Assembly: GCA_963763575.1 (NCBI GenBank)
Contig: CAVXPD010000008.1
Location: 1 to 64,000 of the forward strand
DNA from: Bog-473 sp963763575
GTDB taxonomy: Bacteria > Actinomycetota > Acidimicrobiia > Acidimicrobiales > RAAP-2
Reading direction: 5' to 3'
DNA length: 64,000 nt
The position numbers were made by a program, and so were the translations under genes. The notes under the pieces were generated by a model, which saw only the letters and a program-made list of their open reading frames with translations, made no database searches and was not told the DNA's origin. Below, one piece after another: positions 18,115 to 27,680 of this stretch (the stretch's first letter is position 1; every line of letters begins with the position of its first letter).

Positions 18115-20351
18115 ACCTGTGGTCGAGTTGCGTGTCGACAGACTGGGAGGGCTCGGTAGCCGTACACCACGCGTTGGCTCCCGTCCCTCGAGAAGCTCGT
18201 CACGTCCACCAAGTCGAATTCGTCGAGTCCTCGATCGTGCATATCCACCTCGTTCATGAAGATGACCGTGCGGAGGCCCTTCAGCCCCATACCGGTCGTT
18301 GTTGGAGTAGATGGTGGTGTTGAACTGGTCGTGAGAACGGACGGTCATCAGCACGAGCCGCCCCTCGCCAGGGTCCACGTCGTCAGGGAGTTGAGCAGGG
18401 GAGAACTCCGCTCGCCCAGAGGGGGTCTCGAACACGCGGTCTCGGGCCAATTGGCGGATGCGGAAGCCGTGTGGGTGGCGTGCCCGCTCGTTGAAGTCTT
18501 CGAAGCCGTCGAGCACCTGCGCCAGGCGTCGCGGATCCGGTCGTAGTCCTCCACGTACCCCTCCCACGGGGTCTTGCTCTCCGGAAGGGTGGCCCGGGCA
18601 AGGCCGGTGAGGATGGCGCATTCGGAGCGCAGGTGGGGCGAAACCGGATCCTTCATCCCCAAGGAGATGTGGACCATGGACATGGCATCCTCAACGGTCA
18701 CCCCCTGTTCGCCGTTGGCCTGCCCGTCCTTTTCGGTGCGTCCGAGACAGGGCAAAATGAGCGCCCGCGTCCCGTGGACGACGTGACTCCAGTTCAGCTC
18801 GGTGCTGACCTGCACGGTGAGCTCGCAACTGCGCAAGGCCTCGAAGGTGAACGGGAGGTCGGGCGTGGCAAGGGCGAAGTTGCCACCGAGTGCCACCAAC
18901 ACCTTCACGTCCTCCCGGGTGCATCGCTTCAAGGGTGGCTACGGCCTTCAGGCCGTGCTCTCGTGGCGGATCGAAGCCGTACACTTCACCGAGGCGGTCC
19001 AAGAAGGACTTTGACGGACGGTGGTCGATGCCCCCAGGTGCGGTTTCCCTGCACATTGCTGTGCCCGCGGATAGGACATGGGCCTGCACCCTCGCGGCCA
19101 ATGTTGCCCCGCAAGAGTAGCAAGTTGACGACCTCGCGCACAGTGTCGACGCCGTGCTCGTGCTGCGTGATGCCGAGACACCAAGAGATGATCACGCGCT
19201 CAGACTTCATGTACGACTCGCCGAGCTTGCGGAGGTCCTCCTCTGCGATGCCGGACTGCGTGACCAGCGTGTTCCAAGGAGTCGCAGCGACAAGGGCTCG
19301 GTAGTCATCGAAGCCGGCGTAGAGCTCTTGAGGAATTCGGCGTCCAAGACGCTCGGGTCCTTCTCGGCGGCCTCGAGGACGGCCTTGACCACGCCACGGA
19401 GGCACGCCATGTCGCCGCCCATGCGCAATTGCACGTTCTTGGTGCCGATCCGGGTCGTGCGGAAGGTGGCTATGTCGATCATCTCGTGCGGTACGATCGT
19501 CGCCTCGACGCCGCCTCGATCAACGGATTGATGTGGACGAGCTCCGCGCCACGGCGGTCGGCTTCAGCCAGGTAGGTGAGCATGCGCGGGGCATTGGTGG
19601 CGGCGTTGTCGCCCATGAGCCAGATGGCGTCGGCCGCCTCCCAGTCCCGCAGGTCCACGGTCCCTTTCCCCTTCCCGAGCGCGGCAGTGAGGGCAAGGCC
19701 GCTGGCCTCGTGGCACATGTTCGAGCAATCGGAAAGGTCGTTGGAGCGGAACTCGCGTACCCAGAGCTGGTAGAGGAACGTGGCCTCGTTGCTGAGCCGT
19801 CCGGAGGTGTAGAAGCAAGCCTGGTGCGGGCTCTCGAGGTCCGAGAGTGTGCTGCCGGCGAGCGCGAACGCGTCCTCCCACGAGATGGGCACGTACTTGT
19901 TCGTCGCCGGGTCGTAGGTCATCGGCTCGGCAAGCCGGCCAACGGCTTCGAGGTCGTAATCGCTCCACCCGGCCAGCTCGCTCAGCGTGTGGGCGGCGAA
20001 GAAGTCACGGTCGGCCTTCGCCGGGGCCATCTCCCAGGTCACGTGCTTCACGCCGTTCTCGCAGATGTCGAGGTGCCGTCGGGGTCGTCCGGCCAGGCGC
20101 AGCCTGGACAGTCGAAGCCACCGTCTTCCTGGTTCATCACGAAGATCGCTCGCGCACCCTCGACGGGCCCGCCGGCGCTCTCGAGCACCCGCGAGACGCT
20201 ACTGGCCGCTCCCCACCCGGGCGGCGGGGTGATCGTTAGGGTGACGTGAGTAGCCACCCCAAGCCGACGGCCCGCGGCCCGTGGCGGGCTCGCCGGGCAC
20301 GGTGCCGAGCATCCGCTGCTCTGCGTCGCGGGTTTCAGCGGATTGTGCCAT
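18087..20351 (-). pseudogene. FdhF/YdeP-type molybdopterin oxidoreductase, heavily frameshifted
   Basis: Pieces in all three frames line up with one protein of about 750 residues: 'MAQSAETRDAEQRM' (from 20351), 'FDCPGCAWPD' (YdeP-type N-terminus), 'NMCHEASGLAL' near 19720, 'GGDMACLRGVVK' near 19400, 'SWCLGITQHEHGVDTV' near 19180, 'LVALGGNFALATPD' near 18880, and 'MTVRSHDQFNTTIYS' near 18340. At least five frame changes separate them, and the C-terminus is not normal. YdeP relatives are formate-dehydrogenase-like bis-MGD enzymes. Flanking genes are intact, which favours real decay over poor sequence. Confidence 0.85.
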
Positions 20352-20712
20352 GGCCGGACTCCTTGGCCGCTGCCTCAGAACGATGCCACGACTCCCGCCA
20401 GAGAGTCGCCGCCGGAACAGGGTCCCCATCCATTTGTCCCCCAAGGTGGGGTCTTCAAACCAGCCTCAGTCGTCGCGTCGGGACGTGCGTCACACGGCAT
20501 GAGCCAACGGCGGTCGCGGCACGAGATGGACCCCCCCGGCGGACGCGCGGCTGTGCGAGATTCGCCGGCCAGCCAGGGGCGCGGCCTGTCGCAGAGGAGC
20601 GGAGGAGTGACCCTTCCGTGCCGTGGCGAGATCGACGCCGAGGTCCAGGACCACGTCCGGAGCTTCCCTCGCAGCCGTGCGACGTCGCAGGTCCCTCTTG
20701 CTACGTTGTGGC
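20352..20712. other. Intergenic region before the HTH-TOBE gene
   Basis: No gene was found. It should hold the divergent promoters for the FdhF remnant and the HTH-TOBE gene. A run CCCCCCC lies at about 20530. No clear molybdate-regulator palindrome was recognised. Confidence 0.4.
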
Positions 20713-21114
20713 GTGGCCCAGTACCGGATCCGCCAAGCGGCGGAGTTGCTGGGGGTGAGTACCGACACCGTTCGTCGCTGGGCAGACGCGGGAAGGGTGA
20801 AAACGACGCAGGCGTCAGGGGGCCGGCGCTACGTGGACGCCGGGGACCTTGCCCGGTTGGCCGTCGAGCTTGCCGGTGAGCAGGCCCGCGACCGACCTCG
20901 GGGCCAGTCGGCGCGCAATCGGTTCCAAGGGATCGTGACGCGCGTGACGAAGGATGGCGTGGTGGCCCAGGTAGAGGTGCAGTCCGGCCCTCACCGCTTG
21001 GTTGCGCTCATCACCCGAGAGGCGGCGGACGAGCTGAAGCTCGAACCTGGGATGATCGCCGATGCAGTTGTCAAGGCCACGAATGTCGGGATCGAGGTAC
21101 CCGCGGAATCCTGA
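20713..21114 (+). CDS. HTH-TOBE (Mop) molybdate-responsive regulator or Mo-binding protein
   Basis: The GTG at 20713 begins 'MAQYRIRQAAELLGVSTDTV', a MerR/excisionase-type helix-turn-helix (about residues 3-50). It is followed by a single TOBE/Mop domain (about 66-130: 'FQGIVTRVTKDGVVAQVEV'), which in this superfamily binds molybdate or tungstate. The 133-residue layout is a compact substitute for ModE. It is convergent with modBC, 12 bp apart, and likely senses molybdate to regulate transport or Moco genes in this segment. Confidence 0.85.
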   Translation: MAQYRIRQAAELLGVSTDTVRRWADAGRVKTTQASGGRRYVDAGDLARLAVELAGEQARDRPRGQSARNRFQGIVTRVTKDGVVAQVEVQSGPHRLVALITREAADELKLEPGMIADAVVKATNVGIEVPAES

Positions 21115-21126
21115 TCGGGCCCTCTG

Positions 21127-22995
21127 TCAGCGGAGATCGATCACCTCCGGCGGCGACAGCTCGGACGACGAATGCTCGTACGGCGACTGTTGGTACGCCC
21201 ATACGCTGATCGCTTCACCCGGAAGCTCGACATGACACGGTTGCCCGATCTCGAACCCGCGTCGCTCCAATGTCTGGGCTTGGATCTCCAGTCCGGGCGC
21301 GATCGAAATGAACAGATCGACCGAGGTGCCCACGTCGGCAACGTCGGAGAAAGTGCCGGCGAGTCCCCCAGAGTCGAGCAGCGAGACGCGTTCGGGCCGA
21401 ATGCTCCACAGGACCGGCGTGCTCGGCAACATGTCCCCAGTTGAAACGGCGATCCTGACGCCGTCGGCGTCGATCCATCCGTCGGATTCGACCACTGCCC
21501 GATGGAGGTTGGCGATGCCGACCAGTCGTGCCACTTCGGCCGACGAAGGACGCGTAAAGAGGTCTCTGGTGGAAGCAGACTGGAGTGCACGCCCGTCCGA
21601 TATGACGATCAGCTCGTCGGCTAGGAACGCCGCCTCCTCTGGGTCATGAGTGACCAATACGGTGGCGAGGCCGGTGTCGTGCTGCAGCCGGCGGAGCTCG
21701 CGCCGGAGCTCCCTTCGAACGGGCGCGTCGAGCGCGGAGAACGGTTCGTCCAAAAGGAGCAGCTCCGGCGATCTGCACAGAGCCTGTGCCAGTGCCACCC
21801 GCTGACGCTGGCCCCCGGAGATCTGGTCCGGATAGCGGTCCTGCAGTCCGTCGAGGTGAAGGCGCTCGAGCCAGTACGCGGCCCTTGCCGGCGTGGCACC
21901 CTGGGCGAACAGGAGCTGCTGCCACACGGTGAGATGCGGGTAGAGGGAGAACCCTTGGGCCACATAGCCCACCCGGCGGGACTCGACCGGGACACGCTCC
22001 ACCGATCGGCCGCCGTACCAGACCGGTCCGGGGGCGGGGCCGTTGAGCCCAGCCAGGCACCGTAGCAACGCAGTCTTTCCGGAGCCCGAAGGACCGAGGA
22101 CCGCCAGGTTGTTTTGGCCGGACCGGTTCGACACCACCAGGTGGAACGTCCCCACGCGGTAGTCGATGTCGAAGGTGACCGGTGTCGGCGTACCGGCGCC
22201 GGGTGGGTCGGGTGCCGGTACGAGTGCGGGGCGGCTCGCGTGGCGCCGTGGTGTGATGCGGGCGAGTGCAACCACCACGGCTGCGACGGCGAGCGCCAAG
22301 GCCGTGGGTGCCAGGGTGGTGGGCAGGCCGATCCCGCTGAACTGGTTGTACGTGTACACGGGCAGGGAGAACGGGTGGTAGGCGAGGACGATGACCGCCC
22401 CGTACTCACCAAAGGCGCGTAACCAGGCGAGCACCATGCCGGCGCGAATTCCGGGTGCGGCGAGGGGGAGCGCGATGCGGCGGAAGCGGGAGACCTCGGA
22501 GTGGCCGAGCGTGGCGGCCATGTCGAGCGTGGCCCCGTCGACGGCGTCGAAGGCCGACCTGGCGGCCACGATGAGAAAAGGGGCCGCACAGAACGTCATT
22601 GCGAGGACGATGCCCGTGACCGAGCTGGTGAGACGGCCTCCGAACAGCTGGCCGAGGAAGGTGTAAGGGCCCACCAGGTAGACGAGAAGGATCCCGCTCA
22701 TCAAGGGGGGCAGCGCCAGGGGTAGGAGCACGACGAGTCCGATCAGTGAGGCCAGGCGGCCCTGAGAACGGGACAAGAGGTAGGCCAGCGGGATGCCGAA
22801 CAGCGTGATCAGCGCCAGCGCGATCGTGGCGCTTTCGAGCGAGACGAAGAGAGATGGGAACAGCCCGGGCACGTGGAATCCGCGGCGGGGGGCCCCGAGA
22901 AAGCGGACGCCGAAGGCGACCAGGGGGACGGCCAGATAGACGACGATCAGGCCGCCCAACCAAGGAAGGGGACTTCGCAGTGCCCCCCTGGTCAC
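21127..22995 (-). CDS. modBC: Molybdate/tungstate ABC transporter, fused permease and ATPase
   Basis: The 622-residue protein joins two normally separate subunits. Residues 1-250 form a ModB-type permease with several membrane spans and the EAA loop at about 158-183. Residues 270-622 form the ATPase, with Walker A GPSGSGKT at 301-308, signature SGGQRQR from 393, Walker B LLLLDEP at 412-418, and a C-terminal TOBE-like part. It imports molybdate or tungstate in a complex with ModA. Its ATG overlaps the modA stop by 4 bases (ATGA), so they are co-translated. Confidence 0.92.
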   Translation of the reverse strand: MTRGALRSPLPWLGGLIVVYLAVPLVAFGVRFLGAPRRGFHVPGLFPSLFVSLESATIALALITLFGIPLAYLLSRSQGRLASLIGLVVLLPLALPPLMSGILLVYLVGPYTFLGQLFGGRLTSSVTGIVLAMTFCAAPFLIVAARSAFDAVDGATLDMAATLGHSEVSRFRRIALPLAAPGIRAGMVLAWLRAFGEYGAVIVLAYHPFSLPVYTYNQFSGIGLPTTLAPTALALAVAAVVVALARITPRRHASRPALVPAPDPPGAGTPTPVTFDIDYRVGTFHLVVSNRSGQNNLAVLGPSGSGKTALLRCLAGLNGPAPGPVWYGGRSVERVPVESRRVGYVAQGFSLYPHLTVWQQLLFAQGATPARAAYWLERLHLDGLQDRYPDQISGGQRQRVALAQALCRSPELLLLDEPFSALDAPVRRELRRELRRLQHDTGLATVLVTHDPEEAAFLADELIVISDGRALQSASTRDLFTRPSSAEVARLVGIANLHRAVVESDGWIDADGVRIAVSTGDMLPSTPVLWSIRPERVSLLDSGGLAGTFSDVADVGTSVDLFISIAPGLEIQAQTLERRGFEIGQPCHVELPGEAISVWAYQQSPYEHSSSELSPPEVIDLR

Positions 22996-23903
22996 TGGGC
23001 GAGCAGCGCTGTCAGGTGCTTGGGCACCGTGGATCTCCCGCTCACCTTGGGTGGGGTGGTCGCCACGATGCCATTCTTCTGAAGGATCCTCTGACCGCTT
23101 TTGCTTAAGAGGAAGGCGAGGAAGGCGCGGGCGGCTGCCTCATGCGGCGCGCGGTTGAGAACCGTGATGGTGTAGACCCCTGCGAGCTTCGTGCCGGTGA
23201 GTGGAACCGTCTTGATGTCGGCCGCAGCGGCCTCGACCCCGTAGAAGAACCCGGCATCGAGCTGGCCAGCTTGCAGCAGCCCGACGAGCGAGGTCTCGGG
23301 GTAGACGTTTGACGTCGACGTCGCGATGGCCTTCAAATCCGGGATGTGGTGAGCGTTGGCCGCCTGGTCCAGCGCGGTGACAGCCAGTACACCCTTCGGG
23401 TCTGTCGCGGGATCAGTGCGACCAGTGAGAAAGCCGGGCTGGTCGACGACGTCGTACCACGGCTTGGTCCGGAGGTCCCGAGAGAACTTGCTTGACGGGT
23501 TGTAACCGAGCAGAAGGGGCGACGAGCCGAACGTTGCGTACCATGACACCCAGTTCCCGTTGGCCGATCCCTCGAGGGCATCGTTAACCGCGGGCGAAGC
23601 GCTGATGAATACGTCACCTTGAAGGGTGCCCCCCTTGATGCCATTGGCGAGCGCATCCGAACCCATAGAGGTGTTGTTGAGCGTGTAGCCCGTCGTCCGC
23701 TGGAAGGCCGGTCCCACCTGCTGCTGCAGCAGGTCCTGCAACGAGCCGGCGGACAGGACGTCGACTGGGCCCGAGGGCAGCGCGGGAGCAGCGGCGGAGA
23801 TGGGGATCAGTGCAGCGGTCGCGAGTCCCAGCGACACTGCCACTGCCGCGGTGACCCGCCGTAGCGGTAGAACCCGGGACGCTCGCTTGGAGTACGGGAA
23901 CAT
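22992..23903 (-). CDS. modA: Molybdate/tungstate-binding protein
   Basis: The 303-residue protein has an N-terminal signal peptide (hydrophobic 16-36, 'SAAAPA' cleavage region) and then 'VDVLSAGSLQDLLQQQ', the start of the ModA/WtpA fold. The block 'GRTDPATDPKG' is typical of the WtpA-like branch, so tungstate may be bound as well. It lies outside the membrane and feeds the ModBC fusion encoded next. Confidence 0.88.
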   Translation of the reverse strand: MFPYSKRASRVLPLRRVTAAVAVSLGLATAALIPISAAAPALPSGPVDVLSAGSLQDLLQQQVGPAFQRTTGYTLNNTSMGSDALANGIKGGTLQGDVFISASPAVNDALEGSANGNWVSWYATFGSSPLLLGYNPSSKFSRDLRTKPWYDVVDQPGFLTGRTDPATDPKGVLAVTALDQAANAHHIPDLKAIATSTSNVYPETSLVGLLQAGQLDAGFFYGVEAAAADIKTVPLTGTKLAGVYTITVLNRAPHEAAARAFLAFLLSKSGQRILQKNGIVATTPPKVSGRSTVPKHLTALLAQ

Positions 23904-24002
23904 GCTGTCACGGTAACAAAGCCAGGAGGAATTTGCGGCGGTTCAGGACGATTTATGCCGCATGTGATGCTGAATGATGGGATATTGCCTTGCAGATTCG
24001 GT

Positions 24003-24572
24003 TCATATCTTTGACCTGCCGGCGTGCGTCGGCGAGTCTGTCTGCCTGTCCGGCTGGGCGTCCGGACCACTCCTGTGCCATTCCCCGGACCTGCCACCCG
24101 ATTTGTGCCAGACGGTGAGGTGCTCGATGGACACGTCCGGGTCGAGGTCGAGCAGCCAATCGACCAGGTTGAGTCCTGCAACGGCACAGGCGGCGAGGGC
24201 CTCCATCTCCACGCCCGTCCGTTCGACGATCTCGGTGACCGCGGTGATCTCGATCCGATCCGCGGCGACCTGTATGTCCACCGCGACCCGGTCGATCCCA
24301 ATCGAGTGGCAGAGCGGGATGAGCGAGGACGTCTGTTTGGCACCCTGGATGCCGGCGACGCGGGCTGCCTGCACCGGGTCCACCCCGTCTCGAAGGTCAC
24401 CGAGGGCCTCGACGGCATTGGCCGTGGTGACGACGGCGCAGCGCGCTACGGCCAGTCGTTGCGTGAGTGGTTTGGCGGTGACGTCGACCATGCGGGCCTG
24501 ACCGTGCTCGTCCAGGTGAGTCAGGCTTCCGATGCCGCTGCCGCCGGCGCCGCCCTCTGATCGGGTACTCAC
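24003..24572 (-). CDS. moaC: Cyclic pyranopterin monophosphate synthase
   Basis: The 189-residue MoaC has the active-site blocks 'SSLIPLCHSIGI' and 'TGVEMEALAACAVAGL'. It converts the MoaA product to cyclic pyranopterin monophosphate in Moco synthesis. The GTG start overlaps the moaD stop (GTGA). A C-terminal tail of about 25 residues after 'VWHKSGGRSG' is rich in Ser, Arg and Asp and goes beyond the usual end of the family. Confidence 0.95.
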   Translation of the reverse strand: MSTRSEGGAGGSGIGSLTHLDEHGQARMVDVTAKPLTQRLAVARCAVVTTANAVEALGDLRDGVDPVQAARVAGIQGAKQTSSLIPLCHSIGIDRVAVDIQVAADRIEITAVTEIVERTGVEMEALAACAVAGLNLVDWLLDLDPDVSIEHLTVWHKSGGRSGEWHRSGPDAQPDRQTDSPTHAGRSKI

Positions 24573-24811
24573 TCACAGCCCCCGGACACTGGCGGGATCA
24601 CTGCGACCTCGTCGTCGTCGCCGACCGGAGCATCGAGATCCGCCTCGTCACCGTTGACCCATAGGCGCGATCCATCGAGAACGGTGGAGAACGGCTCTCC
24701 GAACCGCGCCCTTGCGCAGGCGACGACGAGGCCGACCGTGTCGCCGGGGACGAGGACGCCGGCCGTCCCTGCCGCCTCCCGCGCTGGCCCGAACAGCCGG
24801 AGGCGAGCCAT
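24569..24811 (-). CDS. moaD: Molybdopterin synthase small subunit
   Basis: The 80-residue ubiquitin-like MoaD carries the sulfur that MoaE inserts into the pterin. The C-terminus reads 'IPPVSGGCE': the conserved Gly-Gly is followed by Cys-Glu, although the free terminal Gly is normally what becomes the thiocarboxylate. The stop is fixed by the GTGA overlap with moaC, so a simple misread of the end is unlikely. Either the two residues are trimmed, or this MoaD is impaired. It starts 2 bases after the moaA stop. Confidence 0.9.
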   Translation of the reverse strand: MARLRLFGPAREAAGTAGVLVPGDTVGLVVACARARFGEPFSTVLDGSRLWVNGDEADLDAPVGDDDEVAVIPPVSGGCE

Positions 24812-24813
24812 CG

Positions 24814-25881
24814 CTACCCGCCGATCATCGACATCGAGCGCGCCGGGCTGAGGAAGTCCGGCTCGTTGATGCCGTGGCCTGGGTGCTTGGCCCAGACTGC
24901 GGCTCGGAACAGGCGCGAGAGATCGACATCGGTTCCTCCGTTGCGCAGGAGGTCGCGCACGCTCTCTTCGTCGTTGGTGAAGAGGCAGTTCCGCACGGCA
25001 CCGTCCGCGGTGAGCCGGAGGCGGTTGCACGTCCCGCAGAAAGGTTCGGTGACACTAGAGATGAGCCCGATCTCGCCGACACCATCGGCGAAGCGGAACC
25101 GTTCGGCAGGTTGGGCGCCCGTAGCATCGGGTACCGGCTCCACTGCCCAACGTGCGGAGACGCGATCGAGGACCTCTCGGCCCGGTACGAGCCGAGAGCG
25201 GTCCCAATCGCCTTGGGCGTCGAGTGGCATGAACTCGATGAACCGTACGATTCGTCCGGTCGCGCGTGCGAAGGCGGTGAAGTCGAGGATCTCGTCGTCG
25301 TTGAGACCGCGCAGCAGCACCACGTTCACCTTCAGCGGGGTCAGCCCGGCCGCCTCGGCGGCGTCCATGGCCCCCATCACGTCGTTCAGGGAGCCACGCC
25401 GGCGGATGTCCGCGAAGCGATCCGGCCGCAGGGAGTCACAGCTCACGTTGACACGGCGCAGGCCGGCAGAGGCCAACTTCCGCGCCATACCGGCCAGCTC
25501 CGTCCCGTTGGTCGTCACCGCCAGGTCCTCGAACCCGAGCGCGGACAGCCGGGCGATCAGCACTGGGAGTCCCTTGCGCACCAGGGGCTCCCCGCCGGTG
25601 ATCCGCAGCGCCGTCACCCCGAGGCTCCGAGCGACGCCGGCTACCCGCGTGATCTCGTCGAACGTGAGGAGCTCTTCCCGCCGGAGGAAGGAGAGGCCCT
25701 TTTCGGGCATGCAGTACACACAACGCAAATTGCAGCGATCCGTTACCGAGATGCGAAGGTCGTCGTGCACGCGCCCGTAGCGGTCGACGAGCGGGCCCTC
25801 CAGCGGCATGGCCGGCATCGCATCTTCCCCACGGTTCCGGTGGGGCCGTACCGAGACGGGGACGCGGACGGGAGCGGTCAT
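24814..25881 (-). CDS. moaA: GTP 3',8-cyclase
   Basis: The 355-residue radical-SAM enzyme performs the first step of Moco synthesis. The SAM cluster motif CxxxCxxC is Cys50/54/57 ('CNLRCVYC'). The second cluster is in 'FCGTCNRLRL' plus a Cys 13 residues later, and the protein ends in the conserved Gly-Gly ('MSMIGG'). ATG 25881 follows GAGGGTGG. It sits 10 bp after moaE and 2 bp before moaD in one operon. Confidence 0.96.
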   Translation of the reverse strand: MTAPVRVPVSVRPHRNRGEDAMPAMPLEGPLVDRYGRVHDDLRISVTDRCNLRCVYCMPEKGLSFLRREELLTFDEITRVAGVARSLGVTALRITGGEPLVRKGLPVLIARLSALGFEDLAVTTNGTELAGMARKLASAGLRRVNVSCDSLRPDRFADIRRRGSLNDVMGAMDAAEAAGLTPLKVNVVLLRGLNDDEILDFTAFARATGRIVRFIEFMPLDAQGDWDRSRLVPGREVLDRVSARWAVEPVPDATGAQPAERFRFADGVGEIGLISSVTEPFCGTCNRLRLTADGAVRNCLFTNDEESVRDLLRNGGTDVDLSRLFRAAVWAKHPGHGINEPDFLSPARSMSMIGG

Positions 25882-25891
25882 GCGGCCACCC

Positions 25892-26422
25892 TCAGCGAAC
25901 GGGCGACTGGTCGTGGTCGACACCGTCGATCTCGTGCGAGCAGCGAGTCCAGTCGGTGCCGCCGTTCCATGTCTCGCGCTTCCAGATAGGCACGGTGTGT
26001 TTGAGGGTGTCGATGCAGAACTGCGCAGCTGCGAAGGCCTCGGCGCGATGCGGTGTCGACGCCACCACGACGACGGACACTTCTCCCACCTCGAGCGTGC
26101 CGATCCGGTGGAGCAGCACGAGGCGGCCGATCTCTGCACAGTGCTTCCGGGCCTCATCGGCCACCCGGGTGAGCCGTGGAGCGACCTGTTCTCCATACGC
26201 TTCGTACTCCAGCGACGTCACCCCGATCCGGCCCTCGGAATGGTCGCGCACCGTGCCGCAGAAGGTAACGATTCCCCCGCATCCGGGAAGGATCGCCCAG
26301 TGCCAGGCCGCTTCGACCGGCAGCGGGGTTGTGCTGACACCGATCCAGTCATCTCCATCGGGAGGACTCAAACCCGTGGGGGTCACCACAGGATTCTCAA
26401 TGCCCTGCAGAGCGTCCTTCAC
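25892..26422 (-). CDS. moaE: Molybdopterin synthase large subunit
   Basis: The 176-residue MoaE has 'GTVRDHSEGR' and the catalytic block 'HTVPIWKRETW' with its Lys residues. It pairs with MoaD to turn cyclic pyranopterin monophosphate into molybdopterin. An N-terminal extension of about 30 residues precedes the domain. It is followed by moaA after 10 bp; mogA ends 113 bp upstream. Confidence 0.95.
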   Translation of the reverse strand: MKDALQGIENPVVTPTGLSPPDGDDWIGVSTTPLPVEAAWHWAILPGCGGIVTFCGTVRDHSEGRIGVTSLEYEAYGEQVAPRLTRVADEARKHCAEIGRLVLLHRIGTLEVGEVSVVVVASTPHRAEAFAAAQFCIDTLKHTVPIWKRETWNGGTDWTRCSHEIDGVDHDQSPVR

Positions 26423-26535
26423 TGCTGCCCCTTTCCCCGCGTCACGGGAGAGCCACTCAGCACACTAATCAGGACAGGGCGTTCTGCTCCCCGTGTCGGC
26501 GTACTTGGGTGCGTCGTGGCGTCTCCTGCGCTCCC

Positions 26536-27003
26536 TCAATGAGGTCGCCCCCCCGCGAGCAGCTCGAGCGCGTGGCCGAGGACGTCCGTCACGGCCTCGA
26601 GCGATTCCATTGCACCCCTGGGGGACCCCGGGACGTTGAGGATGAGGCAGCAGCCGACGGATCCCGCCACGCCGCGGGAGAGTCGCCCGAGCGGGCTCAC
26701 GGAGCGCATGGCCTCGGCCAGGCCGGGCGCGTCCCGCTCGATCACAGCACGGGTCGCCTCCGGGGTGACGTCGTTCGGCGAGAACCCCGTGCCGCCCGTC
26801 GTCACGACCAGTCCGCCGAATCCGCTCGACAGCTCGACGAGAGCGGCCGTGACCGGGGCAATCCCATCGGGGACAACCCGACGATCGACGACGCGGAACC
26901 CGTGTCCGACCAGGACACGGGTGAGCTCGTCACCCGATCGGTCCTCGCGAGCGCCCACGCTGGCCGATTCGGAAACGGTGAGGATCTTCGCATCGAGCGT
27001 CAC
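26536..27003 (-). CDS. mogA: Molybdopterin adenylyltransferase (MogA/MoaB family)
   Basis: The GTG at 27003 gives 155 residues starting 'VTLDAKILTVSESASVG'. The MPT-binding signature 'TTGGTGFSPNDVTPEAT' is clear. It adenylates molybdopterin before molybdate insertion by MoeA. It is the first gene of the Moco operon and divergent from the PPOX remnant 77 bp away. The Shine-Dalgarno is weak, so the exact start is uncertain. Confidence 0.9.
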   Translation of the reverse strand: MTLDAKILTVSESASVGAREDRSGDELTRVLVGHGFRVVDRRVVPDGIAPVTAALVELSSGFGGLVVTTGGTGFSPNDVTPEATRAVIERDAPGLAEAMRSVSPLGRLSRGVAGSVGCCLILNVPGSPRGAMESLEAVTDVLGHALELLAGGRPH

Positions 27004-27080
27004 GGCGGGAGCGACGCTACCGGGGAGCGAACCATCGCACCGCAGGACTGCCCCCCGCAGGCGGATGCGATACTGCCTCT

Positions 27081-27637
27081 GTGGCCAAGACCTACGAGGG
27101 CATCGACCCGACATTGTCCGAATGGATGTCGGACCAGCCAGTCTTCTTCGTGTCGACCGCCCCGCTCGACCCCGAAGGCTCGGTGAACTGCTCGCCCAAG
27201 GGCAACCGTGACGCCGTTCTCGATGAATGCACGGTGGCCTACCTAGACCAGACGGGGAGCGGCGTCGAGACCACCGCGCACCTCAGGGAGAACGGCAGGA
27301 TCGTCATCATGTTCGGAGCCTTCGCGGGTCCCGCCACGGATCGTCCGACTGCATGGTGTGGGCCGTGCTGGCCGACACCCCGGACTTCGATGACCTCGCC
27401 GGTCGCTTTCCCGGCGGTGCGGGGGAGGGGGTGCGCTCGGTCATCGTCGTGGACGTCCGGCGGGTTTCGGACTCTTGCGGTTACTGCGTTCCGCTGATGA
27501 GCTTCGAGGGTACTCGACCGACTATGGACCAGTGGTCGGCCCGCAAGGGGAGAGACGGCATACGCCGGTACTGGGCCGAGAACAACGTGGCCAGCATCGA
27601 CGGCATCAGCGGGATCGATCCCGCAGCGCCGGGGTAG
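27081..27637 (+). pseudogene. Pyridoxamine-5'-phosphate-oxidase family protein, frameshifted
   Basis: It starts 'MAKTYEGIDPTLSEWMSDQP' and continues 'NCSPKGN', the FMN-binding split-barrel type. Around 27335-27375 the frame changes twice ('GPAT', then 'RIVRLHGVGR', then 'AVLADTPDFDDL'). The C-terminus 'GYCVPLMSFEGTR' to 'AENNVASIDG' is preserved in the second frame. It is not functional as written; one or two base errors would restore it. Confidence 0.75.
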
Positions 27638-27680
27638 CGAGGAACCACCCGAGGCCTGCGCGCCATAGGTGTGGAAGCGG

